DNA of 64,000 nucleotides from Taiwanofungus camphoratus (GCA_003999685.1 CP021223.1:1426001-1490000), one strand, 5' to 3'. Counted from the stretch's first letter, positions 43,136 to 56,575 are shown. Numbers and translations are program-made. Notes: generated by a model not told the origin, from the sequence alone.

Positions 43136-44106
43136 TGATAGGTGCCAGGCCCTTCTAGGCCCCACGGAGCGCCCTCACTCGACCCTAGGACCTTAGTCAT
43201 ACCTTCGACGCCACTCAATGCATCCAATACAGCCCGAAAAGCCACCGTGGGACTCTCCAATGGCTTCAAATCATGCCACCGCCACTCCACCAGTTTCGGT
43301 CTGATGTTCTGGTGTACCGTTCCCTCTACGCACAATACGCCACATGCAGTTGCCACTCAATGTCCTTGCACGTGACTGGTCTCGCCACTCTGATATCGCT
43401 CGATCTGCTACGACGTGCCACTCGATGTACTCGATAACGCTATGGCCCCAGGTCTTGTCTTAGTATATTTCATACCACTCCATAGTCCATAGTATGCAAG
43501 TAGTTAGAATGCCACTCGTACTATGCCACTCCCGATGCGCCTTACATTATAGTACAGTAGTATAAACATGATGTATGGTGTCTCAGAATAACAGAGAAAG
43601 TTTACCCCCATCCTGCAGAGCTCAAGAAGAGCACCTTCGATTCAGTCTCCTTCTGCGTTCTACTGCATCCTTCCATCTTCGATTACATCTGAAGAGTTGC
43701 ATCTACCATCTGCCTTCTACAGTATTTTGAAGGGTTGCGTCTCGTCCATCTTTGACATCCATTGAAGGGTTGTGCTCAGTCTTACATCCGCCTTCGAGCC
43801 ACATCGAAGGGTTGTGCTAGCGTCTCGTCTCTAACACAAGTCTGCCTTCTACAGCAATTGAAGGGCTGCATATCAGCTAAGTCCACACATCTTGCCTCTC
43901 CTTAGTACAGCGTAGTAGTGCATCGAAGCTACGTCGAGCAGTCACAACACACATTGTAGGTCATCGAAGGCCTTCGTAGACATCTCTCGACCCATTTGAG
44001 ACCGGGAACCCTTTGCTGCTGACTCTCCCCTCAACACTAACTAGTTCTATAGCTTTCCAGCTTCTCTAGGTCGTACCCAGTAGGGGTTGGAGTGTTATAG
44101 TGCGCA
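43136..44106 (+). repeat. left LTR of element B
   Basis: About 970 bp, from TGATAGGTGCCAGGCCC to ttatagtgcgca. It resembles the partial LTR at 53493-54160 more than the complete right LTR at 52513-53492; for example, aacacaagtctgccttctac is shared only with the former. Confidence 0.85.
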
Positions 44107-47100
44107 TTATTTCTGGAGCCCACCGCGAGGGGATTTCAGGCAAGGAATCCACCACTTTCAGATTCACCGAAGACGTCTCCAGTATTCACCCGCTCACAAG
44201 CACGTGAAGCTGCCAGTCATAGTGCAAGTGAAAACCTCGACAACAGTTCTACCACCCTTTTCACAACTCCTGACACCTTTGACCACGAGGAAGAAGACCT
44301 CGTAGATCACGAGCTAGAGTTTCCTTCGACCTCCGACGAACGTACTTCGTCTCCCGAGCTTCTAGGGCTATCTACGCCAGAAGTCAACCTCTCGTCCCCC
44401 GATCCCTACGAACAGTCCGGTTTATCACCCGAACCAGAGGACCCAGTAGAATCAACATTGTATACTGCTATCCCCACTACTATGACTCTACCCTCGTCCC
44501 AGCAGACCGCTACTCCGTACATTCTTCCCAGTCCTTTGAACCGCCCCACACCAGTCACCGTTAATCCCGCTACTCTTAAACCTACAATGAATCAGAACGC
44601 GGCACCTACGCCATTCATGCCCCCTCGAGGCCATTCGACAGCCCCCATCTTTGACCCAACAGAAGTCCGATCACTTCGACGTTACTTTCAGGACATCGAA
44701 GTCTTATTCACCCAGTGCAGAATAGTCGATGATGCAGAAAAGAAGTTATGGGCCATTCGTTACCCCTTGATCGACATCACAGACCTATGGGAAACCCTCG
44801 AATCCTTTTCTGATCAGACTAAGACATACACACAGTGGAAAGCCAACATCCTAGCACTCTACCCAGATACCAATGACACCAGGAAATGGTCCCTTGCAGA
44901 CATGGACCAGTTGATTGGGGAGTGCGCACGCATTGGAATCCACAATGCCGCAGACCTCGAAAGCTACTATCACGACTTCGTATCTATTACGAAGCATCTA
45001 ATCACGCAATGAAGACTCTCTGACATCGAACAGAGTCGAGCGTTCCTACGAGGGTTCCAGCCTTCTCTACTCACGCGACTCGAGGCCCGACTTCACCTGA
45101 AGCATTCTGACCACTATCCCGATGACCCCTATCCACTTTCCGATATTCACGCAGCGGCCACATTCATTCTTCACGGTACTTCGAGTACACCGACAGTCAC
45201 AGCACCACAGACAACAGCTTCAACAACTACTCCGCCCAGCATGATTAAGACTGAAGACATCTCGACGATCATCGAGAGCCTATCGAAGACCATTGCCACC
45301 CTTATTCAGCCCAGTAGTAACAAATTGAATGTAGCCGCTAGGCTTCTGTCAACCCAAGGTGATACAGAACAGACCTGCCACTTTTGCGGCGACCAGAACC
45401 ATAGTATTCGAAGCTGCCCGCACGTAGAAGCAGACATAGCCGCCGGGAAATGCAAGCGTAACACCGAAGGAAAGGTCATACTCCCAAACGGTCTATTCAT
45501 CCCGCGTAGTATCCCTGGCATTACGATCTGCGACCGCCTCTACGAGTGGATTCGCCGCAATGCGCCAGCAGCACCTGGCCTGCTCTACGGCATCAATGAA
45601 TAAGCCGGCGTCCAGACCTTCACGCTCAACACGGAAGGAAGAATCGAAGCCCTCGAAAGAGAGCTCCTACAGCTTCAAAAACGTAGGGAGGTCTTTGACG
45701 GCGTCGAGATTTTACAGCACAAGAAACCTACTACGACAGCGCCGCAGACCACAGAAGTTTCTGATACGACCCCCATCTCACGCAGTACCAACAATCCAGC
45801 GCCTGACACAGTCAAGTCAGCCGCTCCTACCGAAGTCCCAGTCCCAGCGACCCCAGCTAAACCTTCGACGAGTACCTCTGCACCTTTGACGATCTCCGCA
45901 GCTATAGTTCCCCCGCTGTCCGTACCCTTGACACAGCCCGCTACCATATCTACTCCATCAGCGCCCCCAGTCCATCCCTTTGCAAATGCTCGAGACACGA
46001 CCTACGCTCCGCCGAACCTTCGAAACTTCGCTATGCCGCCTAAGCCTTCGAACGACAAGGGCAAGGACCCAGCTTACAAGACCATAGTTCCCATCCATCA
46101 GCCCAAGCTAGCCGACGACATCTTCGCGCGCTCAATGAGAGCTCCTCTCGTCACGCTGACACCAGAAGAACTCCTTTCGATCTCGCCCGACGTACGCAAT
46201 AGGTATCGAGAAGCAGTTACACCCAAGCGAGTATCAGCGGAACCTGTCAATGCAGCACACATCGTAGAGATTACCAACGAAGACGAAGCAAAAGAGGTAC
46301 ACCAGCTATCCTGCTCTGGTGCAGCGCTACAGCCAGGAGCTACTATCGTCCCCGATCCCTACAAAACTTATCTCAAGCACGTCCCACATGGCGAACATCC
46401 CGTCGATCTCACGGTTGCCCGCGACTCGAACGCTATCCGTTCGATCTACGCGCTCGTTGACAATAAAGAGCAGATCGAATGCATCGTAGATCCAGGCTCA
46501 CAAATCGTAGCAATGTCAGAGGAAGTCTGTTTAGGCCTGAAGCTTCTCTTCGACCCTACGATACAGTTAAACATGCAGTCCGCCAACAGTGAAGTAGACC
46601 AATCTCTAGGGCTCGTACGCAACGTACCCTTCCAAATTGGTGAGGTAGTGTTATATCTTCAGGCTCATGTCATTCGAAATGCAGCATACGACATTCTTCT
46701 CGGACGACCCTTCAACGTCCTTACGCAAAGCATCGTAAAGAACTTTGCGAACAAAGAACAAACCATCACGATAGTATGTCCCAACTCTGGTGAAACCCTC
46801 ACAATTCCTACGTATCCACGCGGAAAACCACGCTTTCGATCGCAACATCATAGAAGCTGTCCGCATGCGGGTTTTCACGCTTCAAGGATTTGATACCTCA
46901 TCGTCAAGGAGAAGCAGCCCTAGTCATCGACTACGATGGGGCAAAGCCAAGTATTTCTTTCGTCGCTCCAATAAATTCTTCGATCTCCGGCGCAGTCCAG
47001 TCCCTTTATCTCTCTGCTTGTTCTTCAGTCTCCTCACATTTGCAGTCTCTCTATACTGCAGACACAAAAGCATCCAGTTCGGCCACATCGAACGCTTCGA

Positions 47101-50100
47101 CGTGGGCTTCGACACTTCTATTTTCAGCCCCTTTTGCTTCGCTTCCTAATCTGTCCTCTTCGAACTCTTCAAATCGCGCTTTGACCTCTCAGCTTCTTAA
47201 TTCCATTCATCCGACATCTTCTACGTCGACTCACAAAACCTACGCAGCTACTAAGAAGAAGTACAAGCCAGTTGTGCTCAAGACTCGTCCTGTTCTAGGA
47301 GCGGTCCCCAAGCAGTTTTGAATAATTTGAGATATCAAGGGCGACCCCCTATCTATTATGCCAGTACTCTCAGCAGACCCTCCGCCCTTCGAACCTATTG
47401 GCCATTATACACGTGAACGCTTCGAAATTACGGAGAAGCTTCACGACAGCACCTTCCTGCTCCCCGATGAGTGTCGAGTCCTCTATCACTTTATGTGCTT
47501 GCACAATGAAGCCTTTGCATGGACTGATGAAGAAAGGGGATGCTTCAAACCAGAGTACTTCCCTCCTGTAGATTTCTCCATCATACCACATATGCCCTGG
47601 GTGCAGAAGAATATCCCAATTCCACCCGGGATCTACAATCAAGTCTGCGCAATAATCAAGCGAAAGATCGACACAGGTGTCTACGAGCCTTCAAACTCGT
47701 CGTACCGATCGTGTTGGTTCTGCGTAGTAAAGAAGGACGGGAAATCTCTTTGACTTGTACACTCCCTCGAGCCCCTTAACGCAGTTACTATACAGCACTC
47801 CGGCATACCACCAACACCAGAATATCTCACAGAACAGTTTGGAGGAAGACCGTGCAGTGGCATGCTCAACCTTTACATAGGCTACAATGAATGACTCATC
47901 GCGGAGTCTTCAAGAGACCTTACAATGTTTCAAACTCCCTACGGCACCATGCGACTCGTCACCCTTCCGATGGATTGGACGAACTCAGTCTCTATATTCC
48001 ACGATGACATCATGTACATTCTACAACCCAAAATCCCGCACTCTACAGTCCCCTACATCGACAATGTTCCAGTCAAAGGCCCCGCATCTGACTACAATGA
48101 TGAGCAGCTACCTTCAAACTCTGGAATTCGAAGATTCATGTGGGAACACTTCGAAAACTTGAATCAAATTGTTACTCAAATGCGCTACGCAGGAGGGACC
48201 TTCTCCGGTGTAAAGAGCGTTCTAATCTCGCGCGAAATCATGGTCATAGGACACCGGTGTACTCCTGAAGGACGGTTGCCCGACGACTCTCGAGTCTCAG
48301 CAATACGCAACTGGGGCCCCTGCGCTACGCTCTCCAATGTTCGAGCGTTTCTAGGAACTATCAGAGTTGTTCGAATATTCATACGCAACTTCGCCCATCG
48401 TGCCGATGCCCTTGTACGCCTTACGAGGAAGGACGTAGAGTTCGAATTCGGTCCTGAGCAAATCGTAGCACAAGAAGACCTCAAGGACGCTCTACTCTCC
48501 TCCCCCGCACTACGAGCTATCAACTACAATTCCCCGTCCCCCGTAATCCTCGCAGTCGACACTTCATTTATTGCAGTTGGGTACCACCTTTGTCAGTGCG
48601 ACGAAGCCAACACTCAAATCCGCTACTACAACCGCTTTGGCTCTATCACGCTGAACGATCGTGAGCGAAGGTTCTCTCAACCTAAACTCGAGATCTACAG
48701 TCTATTCCGCGCCCTTCGATCCCTTCGACTTTACCTTATCGGCGTTCGAAACCTTATCGTAGAAGTCGATGCTCGCTACATCAAAGGCATGCTCAAGAAC
48801 CCAGATATCGCCCCCAGCGCAAGCATCAACCGCTGGATAGTAGCCATCCTCACATTCCACTTCACGATAGTACATGTTCCCGGTACAATGCATGGCCCCG
48901 ATGGTCTCTCTCGACGTACACCACAGCCAGGTGACGCGGTCATAGAAGAAATCGATGAAGACTTTGACGACTGGATTAATCACATGCACTCCTTTGTACA
49001 TCAGATACTACCTCCCCCTCATGCCCCTACGATGTCCGTTCTAACCAACGCAGAAGCCGAGGACGGCTCCAATTTCAAAAAGGAGGAAGATAGCTACGAA
49101 ATCGTCCCGCATTCAGAGCAAGCGCAGCTCGCAGATGCAAGACTCGATGAGGTCCTCGAGTTTCATCAAATGCTTTTGAAGCCAGAAGGCATTTCGGACA
49201 GCGAATACGAAGGGTTTCTCAAGTACTGCGTGCTGTTCTTCCTGGATAACGACACTCTATGGCAAAAAGACAACCACGGCACGCACAAGTTGGTCGTCAA
49301 GCCTGGCGATCACCTTCGAATCCTTCGAGAATGTCACAACCGCACCGCTCATCAGGGCATCTACGCAACAAAAGTCTTCGTCAACGAACGATTTTGGTGG
49401 CTGTTCCACTACGCAGATATAGCATGGTTCGTTCGAACGTGCCATCTATGCCAGTCTCATCAAGTTCAGCAAATCCTTATTCCCCCTACCGTTGCAATGC
49501 CCGCCCCTATCTTCGCAAAGATACATATCGATACGATGCATATGCCCGCATCAGGTGGATACAAATACCTCGTACAAGGAAGATGCTCTCTCACGACGTA
49601 CCCGGAGTTTCGAATGCTTCGAAAAGAAACAGCATCAGCGCTCGCCGACTGGATCTTCGAAGACATCCTCTGTCGATGGGGCGCACTCAGTGAGATCGTT
49701 ACGGACAATGGTGCAGCGTTTATCAAAGCGGCAGACTATCTGTTGAAGAAATACCACATCAACCACATTCGAATCAGCGGCTACAACTCTAGAGCGAACG
49801 GACTCGTCGAACGACCGCACTTCAGCACGAGACAAGCCTTGTTCAAAACCGCCGACGGAGATGAGAAGAAGTGGTCTCGCGTGGCGTACTTCGTATTCTG
49901 GTCCGAACGCATTATGACTCAACGACGCATGGGTTGCTCACCGTACTTCGTGGTAACGGGCACCCACCCCCTCATCCCTCTTGACATCGTAGAAGCCATG
50001 TACCTTCAGCCCCCTCCTGCTTCAATTCTTTCTATGACAGATCTCATCACACGTAGAGCAATTGCGCTCCAGAAGCGCATAGAGCAAGTAGCCGAACTCA

Positions 50101-50507
50101 GCTCGAAGGTCTACGAAGCCCATCAAACAGCAGCACTTCGCTTCGAAAAGGAGCACGAGCACTCGATCAAGGACTTTAATTTCAAATGGGGAGACTTAGT
50201 GCTCGTACGAAACACGAAGATCGAGAAGTCCCTGAATAGCAAGATGCACCCCTGCTACTTAGGCCCCCTCATTGTTGTCTCACGCAACAAGGGCAGCGTG
50301 TACATCATCTGCGAACTGAACGGCACAGTCCTTGATCGGCCCATCACAGCATTTCGAGTCATCCCCTACTTCGCTCGACAATCCATCCCTATCCCGGACA
50401 ACCTAGAAGACATCTCAACTAAGCGTTTTCGAGAACTTGAACGATCCAATTCGCTCAGCGACGACGACGATGACATCGTCGAAGTCGTCGAAGAAAGCGA
50501 GCAGTAG

Positions 50508-50900
50508 AAGCCCCTGTCTCTTTACTTATACTACTACGATGCGTACTTTCAACAGTCTCTTTTCTCTTACTATATGCTTGATTTCACCTCTCTTTCTATT
50601 TGATCTAGTGTCATTTTTACCTGTACCATACACAATTCAACTCGACTAAGTTGCGATATCGCTTCGACATTCTACGAACGTTTCGATTTGAACGTTGTGC
50701 GGAGGCTCACATTCTACGAGTCCTCCTAGGCAGTGATGACAAACTGAGCCTACCAACGCTACCATTTTTCTTACCAAGTCCTTCGATATGTTCTTCTTCT
50801 TCGAACACTTTTATTTCCTTCTAACACGCATTTCACAATTGGGACAAAGAATGTTTAATTTTCTATAGTACAAAGACCACAACCCGCCACAAGACAACGA
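50508..50900. other. spacer between B pol and the antisense gene
   Basis: 393 bp between two converging genes. AT-rich and T-rich on the plus strand. It should hold the terminators of both pol (plus) and the accessory gene (minus). No ORF or motif was recognised. Confidence 0.6.
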
Positions 50901-52273
50901 CTACTCCTCATTGCCCGACTCAGCACCCACGTTGAAGCCGCCGCCCGCAATCGCCTCCTGTTCTATGCGAATCAGCTCCAGGTCGAGGTCATGGAGCATG
51001 GCGCGGCGAAATGCAATGTTCGCGCGCTCTGCCCGAATCATGCGGATGACGGTGCGCGACTGCTCGTCAAGGTCGAGCGAGTCCAGGTCATCCTGCTCGA
51101 GGCCCAGGCGACTACCACCATCCAGGGGAACCTTGATAGCGGGGCGAGGCAGCTGGGCCACTCGACAGCGCTTCGATCCACTGGCCTCTCCCATCAAAGG
51201 TCCAGGCGAAGGAGGGGGGGCTGCAGAAAAAGACAAGTCAGGGACAAACGCAAGAAAGAAGAAGAAAACTCACCCTGCTTCTTCGCACCACCGCGAGTCT
51301 TCTTCGTACGACCCAAGACCGAGACCCCACCGAAATAGCAGCCCTGCGCTGTCTGGATGCACCACTCACACGCAGTGGCACCCTTCACCCAGACACACTC
51401 GACGGTCTGAGTGCGGATTCGACATTGATCGCACTACGAAGAAGTATTAGCTCAGGAGAATAGCTGAAGAAACAAATCACATACCTTTTCCCCCACCTGC
51501 TGCTTCATCCGCACGACTCGTGCCCAGTCAGTCTCGGGCACCGTCGAGCCGTCGCAGTCGCTCTTCGACGCCTTCTACAAACCGGTCAGTAATCGAATAG
51601 GAGGGCAAGACTCCATAACGTACTGCCACAGCGTCACCCTCATCATCCCGAGCCCGTTTCTTTCCCTTCGAAGGGGCAGTGGCCCCTTCGATGTGCTCCC
51701 CAGTACCCTCCACCATCCTAGACACGTCGGCATCGGCCAACTGCGTGGCCTCCTCCGCCTCTCGTTGAAGGGCAGCCTCCTCCTCCTCATGCTCCCGAGC
51801 CACACGCGTGGCTTCTTCTTGGCGGTGTTCTTCTTCGACACGATGAGCCTCAGCCGCAGCAGCACGGAGGCGTGCCTCTTCATCGCGACGCCTCTCCTCT
51901 TCAACGCGACGAGCAGTGACAGCGTCGATCGCAGTGGCCAGGGCCGGCCATTCATCGTGAACCCACACGGCCCACGACTCGGCAGCAATCTTGACGAGCT
52001 CACCAACCAGCGTCGCCACACGCTCATCCACCTCCGCGTCCTCAACGGGCCCCCGTGCCTTGCGATACGTACTCTACGACAGAGGTAGTTAGCAAATAGG
52101 AAAGGACGAGCTGATAAGAGACATACCAGCAAATCCGCAACGTCCTGCGCCCAAGCTTCGACCTCCTCGGGGACGGTGTCAGCACAGGGTGTATCGAGCA
52201 CCGCGATCAGATGGTCTCGAGCGTGCTGAATGCGCGAAGCGATGACAGTGGGGGTAGCGGAACGAGAAGGCAT
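50901..52273 (-). CDS. antisense spliced accessory gene of element B: paired Cys-x2-Cys protein, 388 aa
   Basis: Five exons on the minus strand: 52273-52127, 52073-51624, 51574-51485, 51433-51274, 51220-50901. The four introns are 49-53 bp with gtatgt/gtacgt/gtatgt/gtgagt donors and tag or cag acceptors. The joined frame is 1,167 nt with start MPSRSATPTVIASR and a stop at 50901. Domains: N-terminal helices; a Trp-containing helix AAESWAVWVHDEWPALATAI (~73-92); a long charged coiled coil rich in E/R/A (~97-155); a basic KGKKRARDDEG patch; a Cys cluster in exon 4, CDQCRIRTQTVEC then CEWCIQTAQGC (~230-263), followed by RTKKTRGGAKKQ; a C-terminal helical tail with LEQDDLDSLDL and IRAERANIAFRR. 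The Cys spacing suggests zinc binding and the basic patches nuclear or DNA contact; the function is unknown. The gene lies between pol and the 3' LTR, tail-to-tail with pol. A relic with the same layout is in A. Confidence 0.8.
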
Positions 52274-52512
52274 TGTAAGGTAGAGGAGGCCGATGTAGAA
52301 GAGGGGGAGCGTGTCGAATGTGGAACAACAAGCAAAGAAAAACAGCTAAGTCGCTCCGGCTTAAATCCCCTTCGACAGCACGTGATCGGCACGAGTCACG
52401 AGAAGGTCGGAACCACGCAGGTCCCCATAAAAGCTTCGATCCAGTCACATCCACCAAGCTTCTAGGTGTCACGTGTGGACCGAGGACGGTCCAAATTCCA
52501 AAAAGGAGGAGA

Positions 52513-53492
52513 TGATAGGCACCAGGCCCTTCTAGGCCCCGCGGAGCGCCCTCACTCGACCCTAGGACCCTAGTCATGGCTTCGACGCCACTCGACATGT
52601 CTGATACAGCCTGAAAAGCCACCGCGGGACTCTCTGATAGCCTCGAATCACGCCACCGCCACTCCGCCAGTTCCGGTCCGATGTTCCGGTGTACCGGTCC
52701 CTCTACGCACAATACGCCACACGCAGTTGCCACTCAATGTCCTCGCACGTGACCGGTCTCGCCACTCCGATATCGCTCGATTTGCTACGACGCGCCACTC
52801 GATGTACTCGATAACACTACGGTCCCAGGTCTTGGCTTAGTATATTTCATGCCACTCCATAGTTCGTAGTACGCAAGTAGTTAGGATGCCATTTATACTA
52901 TGCCACTTCTGATGCGCCTTACATTATAGTACAGTAGTATAAACGCGATGTATGGTGTCTCGGAACAACAGAGAAGTTTTCCCCCATCCTACAGAGCTCA
53001 AGAAGAGCACCTTCAATTTAGTCACCTACTGCATCCTGCTGCGTCCTTCCATCTTCAATTACGTTCGAAGAGTTGCGTCTACTATCCGTCTTCTACAGTA
53101 TTCTGAAGGGTTGCGTCTTGTCCGTTTTCGACATCCGTCGAAGAAGTTGCGTTCAGTCTTACATCCGCCTTCGAGCCACATCGAAGGGTTGCGCTAGCAT
53201 CTCTCTCTAACCCAAGTCCGCCTTCTACGGTATTTTGAAGGGCTGCGTATCAGCTAAGTTCTCACGTTTAAGCCTCTCCCTAGTATAGTATAGCATAGTA
53301 GCGCATCAAAGCTACGTCGAGCAGTCACGACACACGTAGAAGGTTGTTGAAGACCTTCGTAGACGTCTCTCGATCCATTTGAGATCGAGAACTCTTTGCT
53401 GCTGACTCTCTCCTCCACACTAACTAGTTCTATAGCCTTCCAGCTTCTCTAGGTTGTACCCAGTAGGGGTTGAAGTGCTATAGTGCACATCA
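52513..53492 (+). repeat. complete B-type LTR on the right
   Basis: 980 bp, from TGATAGGCACCAGGCCC to ctatagtgcacatca, directly after a purine tract (aaaaaggaggaga). It is CpG-rich and differs from the left LTR at roughly one base in ten by eye in the first 250 bp, mostly C/T and G/A. Confidence 0.85.
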
Positions 53493-54160
53493 ATGGCCCC
53501 AGGTCTTGTCTTAGTATATTTCATGCCACTCTGTAGTCCGTAGTACGTAAGTAGTTAGGATGCCACTCATACTATGCCACTCCCGATGCACCTTACATTA
53601 TAGTACAGTAGTATAAACACGATGTATGGTGTCTCGGAACAACAGAGAAAGTTTACTCCCATCCTGCAGAGCTCAAGAAGAGCACCTTCGATTCAGTCTC
53701 CTTCTGCGTTCTACTGCATCCTTCCATCTTCGATTATGTCTGAAGAGTTGCGTCTACCATCTGCCTTCTACAGTATTTTGAAGGGTTGCATCTCGTCCAT
53801 CTTCGACATCTGTCAAAGGGTTGCGCTCAGTCTTACATCTGCCTTCGAGCCACATTGAAGGGTTGCGCTAGCATCTCGTCTCTAACACAAGTCTGCCTTC
53901 TACAGCAATTGAAGGGCTGCATATCAGCTAAGTCCACACGTCTTGCCTCTCCTTAGTACAGCATAGTAGCGCATCGAAGCTATGTCAAGCAGTCATGACA
54001 CACGTTGTAGGTCATTGAAGGCCTTCGTAGACATCTCTCAACCCATTTGAGACTGGGAACCCTTTGCTGCTGACTCTCCCCTCCACACTAACTAGTTCTA
54101 TAGCTTTCCAGCTTCTCTAGGTCGTACCCAGTAGGGGTTGGAGTGTTATAGAGCGCATCA
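53493..54160 (+). repeat. partial B-type LTR (right part)
   Basis: 668 bp beginning inside the LTR at atggccccaggtcttg and ending ttatagagcgcatca. It abuts the resumption of the C relic (ccgtctatagagggatcg) at 54161. Confidence 0.85.
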
Positions 54161-56575
54161 CCGTCTATAGAGGGATCGACCAGACCCTCTCCACCACCAC
54201 CAACGTCAACTATGATGAACCTATGGAAGTAGACGCACTTACCACCCCACACTCCACACTTTTCACCAAGAAGTGGGAGGATGGCTGCAACCTGAGTGAG
54301 AAGGAAAGGAAGTACCACATGGACAATCATCTGTGTTTCTACTGCCACAAAGGAGGACACTCGGTGTGCAAATGTCAGAAGAAGATGGCCAAGTTAGGCC
54401 AAAGGAGTGCTTCGAAGGAACCTGAAGCATGACCTCTGATGGATTTCCGCTCATATATCAAGACACTCTCATCAGACCAGAAGAGGGTGATGTTCAAGAA
54501 GTTAGGAATGGAGGATTTTTAAAGGGGCAGGGTGAGCCGATGCAACCACTGCCTGTATCCATTTCACTGTCCCATGTTGTACTTGTAGTTAGGAATGACA
54601 GAGCCCTTCACATTCTGATTACTGTGGGATGAAAAGCCATTGAAGCATGTGCCTTCATTGATAGTGGCACATCAGGAATATTTGTGCATCCACGATTTGT
54701 TAAAGAACACAAGTTACGGATGGAGGTGCTGCTGTGCCCCATACTGATGTTCAACATGGATGGCACAGCAAACAAGCAAGTGCTCATTCGTAGGTGAGCC
54801 TTGCTTTTGTACAAAATCGGGAATGAGCCCCGATTTGTCAAGGCATACGTAGCCAGTATAGAGAATGAGGACATCATTTTCGGACATACCTGGCTCAAAC
54901 TCGAGAATCCCAGTATCGACTGGAAAGGGGGCCATGTGGAACTGAAGCACCACATGACTCTGGAAGAGTCTCGAGAATGGAAGAAGGGGATCATTGTGCA
55001 ATGAATCGTGTGCCTGGAGCTGAAAAAACTAGCCGCTCAGGAACAGGAAGAAGCCCTGGATCCCGTGCTGGACTATGAGGTAGATTGATCAACACTCCCT
55101 TGTCCGCAAGTAGTGGCATTCCTCACTAAACGAGACAAACATCTATGGCAACAGTGGCAACCCACCATTGAGGAGATAGAAGACAAAGGAGACTTTGAAG
55201 TGATTGATACTATGTCTCCTGTCTTACCAACAATGGACATACCTAGGCAGACAGCACACTACAACTCACCAGTTGCACCCTCGGTAGAAGAATCAGTCAA
55301 CGGTATCACTCTGGATCAGGTGATGGAAATGATCAAGGACGATGAACTCGTCATAGCATTCATCGAGGGAGATGATCAAATTATGACATATGAACGGGAC
55401 TTGCATCTAGTGTATCAAGATGCACCTCTAAAAGAAATGGAATACCCCATGGATGGAGCTTATCATTGCTTAGACAATGGTCTTATCTGGCAGGTCAAAC
55501 ACGACATCGATTGACTCACTATGTCAATGGAACTTGCAGTCAAGGAACATGCTAAGAAAGAGGAGAAACCGGTTACAGAACTCATCTCCGAGTACCTCCA
55601 TGACCTTCTCCCCATGTTTGACAAAGTCAAGGCAGCGTGACTTCTCCAGCACTCTGAGTATGACCACAAGATTAATCTCAAGCCGAATTTTAAGGACTTC
55701 AAGCAGACGACATACTCCCTCAATCATGACCAGCGAGCTGAGCTGGACAAGTTCCTCGAGGAGAACTTGGAGAAAGGGTACATCTGACCATCCAAATCAC
55801 CACTTGCTAGTCCGTTCTTCTTTGTGGATAAGAAGGACAGTGGATACTGACCATGCCAGGACTACAGGGAGCTCAACGAGGGAACAATCAAGGATAGATA
55901 CCCCCTTCCTCTTGTTACGGAGCTTTTGGAACGCCTCAACAATGCCATGATCTTCACAAAGATGGACCTTCATCAGGGATACAACAATCTTTGTATCAAG
56001 GAAGGTGACGAATGGAAAGCAGCTTTCGGCGTTCCTGCAGCAAGAAAGGGATCTCCCTCGTTCTATGAGCCCCTGGTAATGTTCTTCGGGATGTGCAACT
56101 CACTGGCAACATTTCAACAGATGATGAACATGGTCTTTGCGGACATGCTCAAGGAAGGATGGTTGGTGATCTACATGGATGACATCCTTATCTACTCCAC
56201 AGATCCTGAGGAGCATAAGAAGCGAACACAACGGGTTATCAAGTGACTTTGAGATAACGACCTTTATCTCAAACTGGAAAAGTGCAAATTTGATGTGCAA
56301 GAGGTCAAATTTCTTGATATGATCATTAGACCCGGACAGCTTGCTATGGACCCTGTCAAGGTAGCTGACATCAAGGACTGGCTGGTACCCAAGAACCTCA
56401 GGGAAGTTAGGTCGTTCATCGGGTTCAGGAACTTCTACTGCTGGTTCATACATAGGTTCTCGCACTTGGCACAATCTCTGGTCTCGCTCACACGCAAAGA
56501 CATCAAATGACACTGGGACGATGAACAGCAGAAAGCTTTTAAAGCCTTGAAGAAAGCCTTCCTGGAGCAACCCGT
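54161..56575 (+). mobile_element. C-family relic, right piece (gag end, protease, RT, RNase H start), broken
   Basis: Co-linear with C1 from the gag tail (knuckle CFYCHKGGHSVCKC near 54340) through protease, acidic linker, reverse transcriptase and up to the RNase H border (KKAFLEQPV), where C2 has inserted at 56576. Broken in more than ten places, many from CpG loss. Together with 42329-43135 it is one old element invaded first by B and then by C2. The rest of its pol must lie right of C2 and G3, beyond the window. Confidence 0.92.

Larger units (their letters stand above)
43136..54160 (+). mobile_element. Ty3 element B (gag, pol, antisense accessory gene), broken
   Basis: About 11 kb inside the C relic. 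The relic's reading is split at ctgt|ccgtc, consistent with a 4-5 bp target duplication. Parts: left LTR 43136-44106; primer region around tggagcccaccgcgagg at ~44114; capsid-like gag (44458-45010 and on); CCHC-like HFCGDQNHSIRSC region (~45380); protease/DUF4100-like region 45886-46893; reverse transcriptase 47358-48240; RNase H 48540-48900; integrase 49200-50507; antisense accessory gene 50901-52273; purine tract ~52500-52512; complete right LTR 52513-53492; then a second partial LTR to 54160. It is broken, about half a dozen interruptions. It is CpG-rich compared with its relative A, so younger than A. Confidence 0.9.

Noticed and set aside
51575-52088. Frames of 130-230 residues overlapping the accessory gene of B in other frames
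   Set aside because: They are shadows of exon 2, whose splice sites and coiled-coil composition are convincing in the chosen frame.
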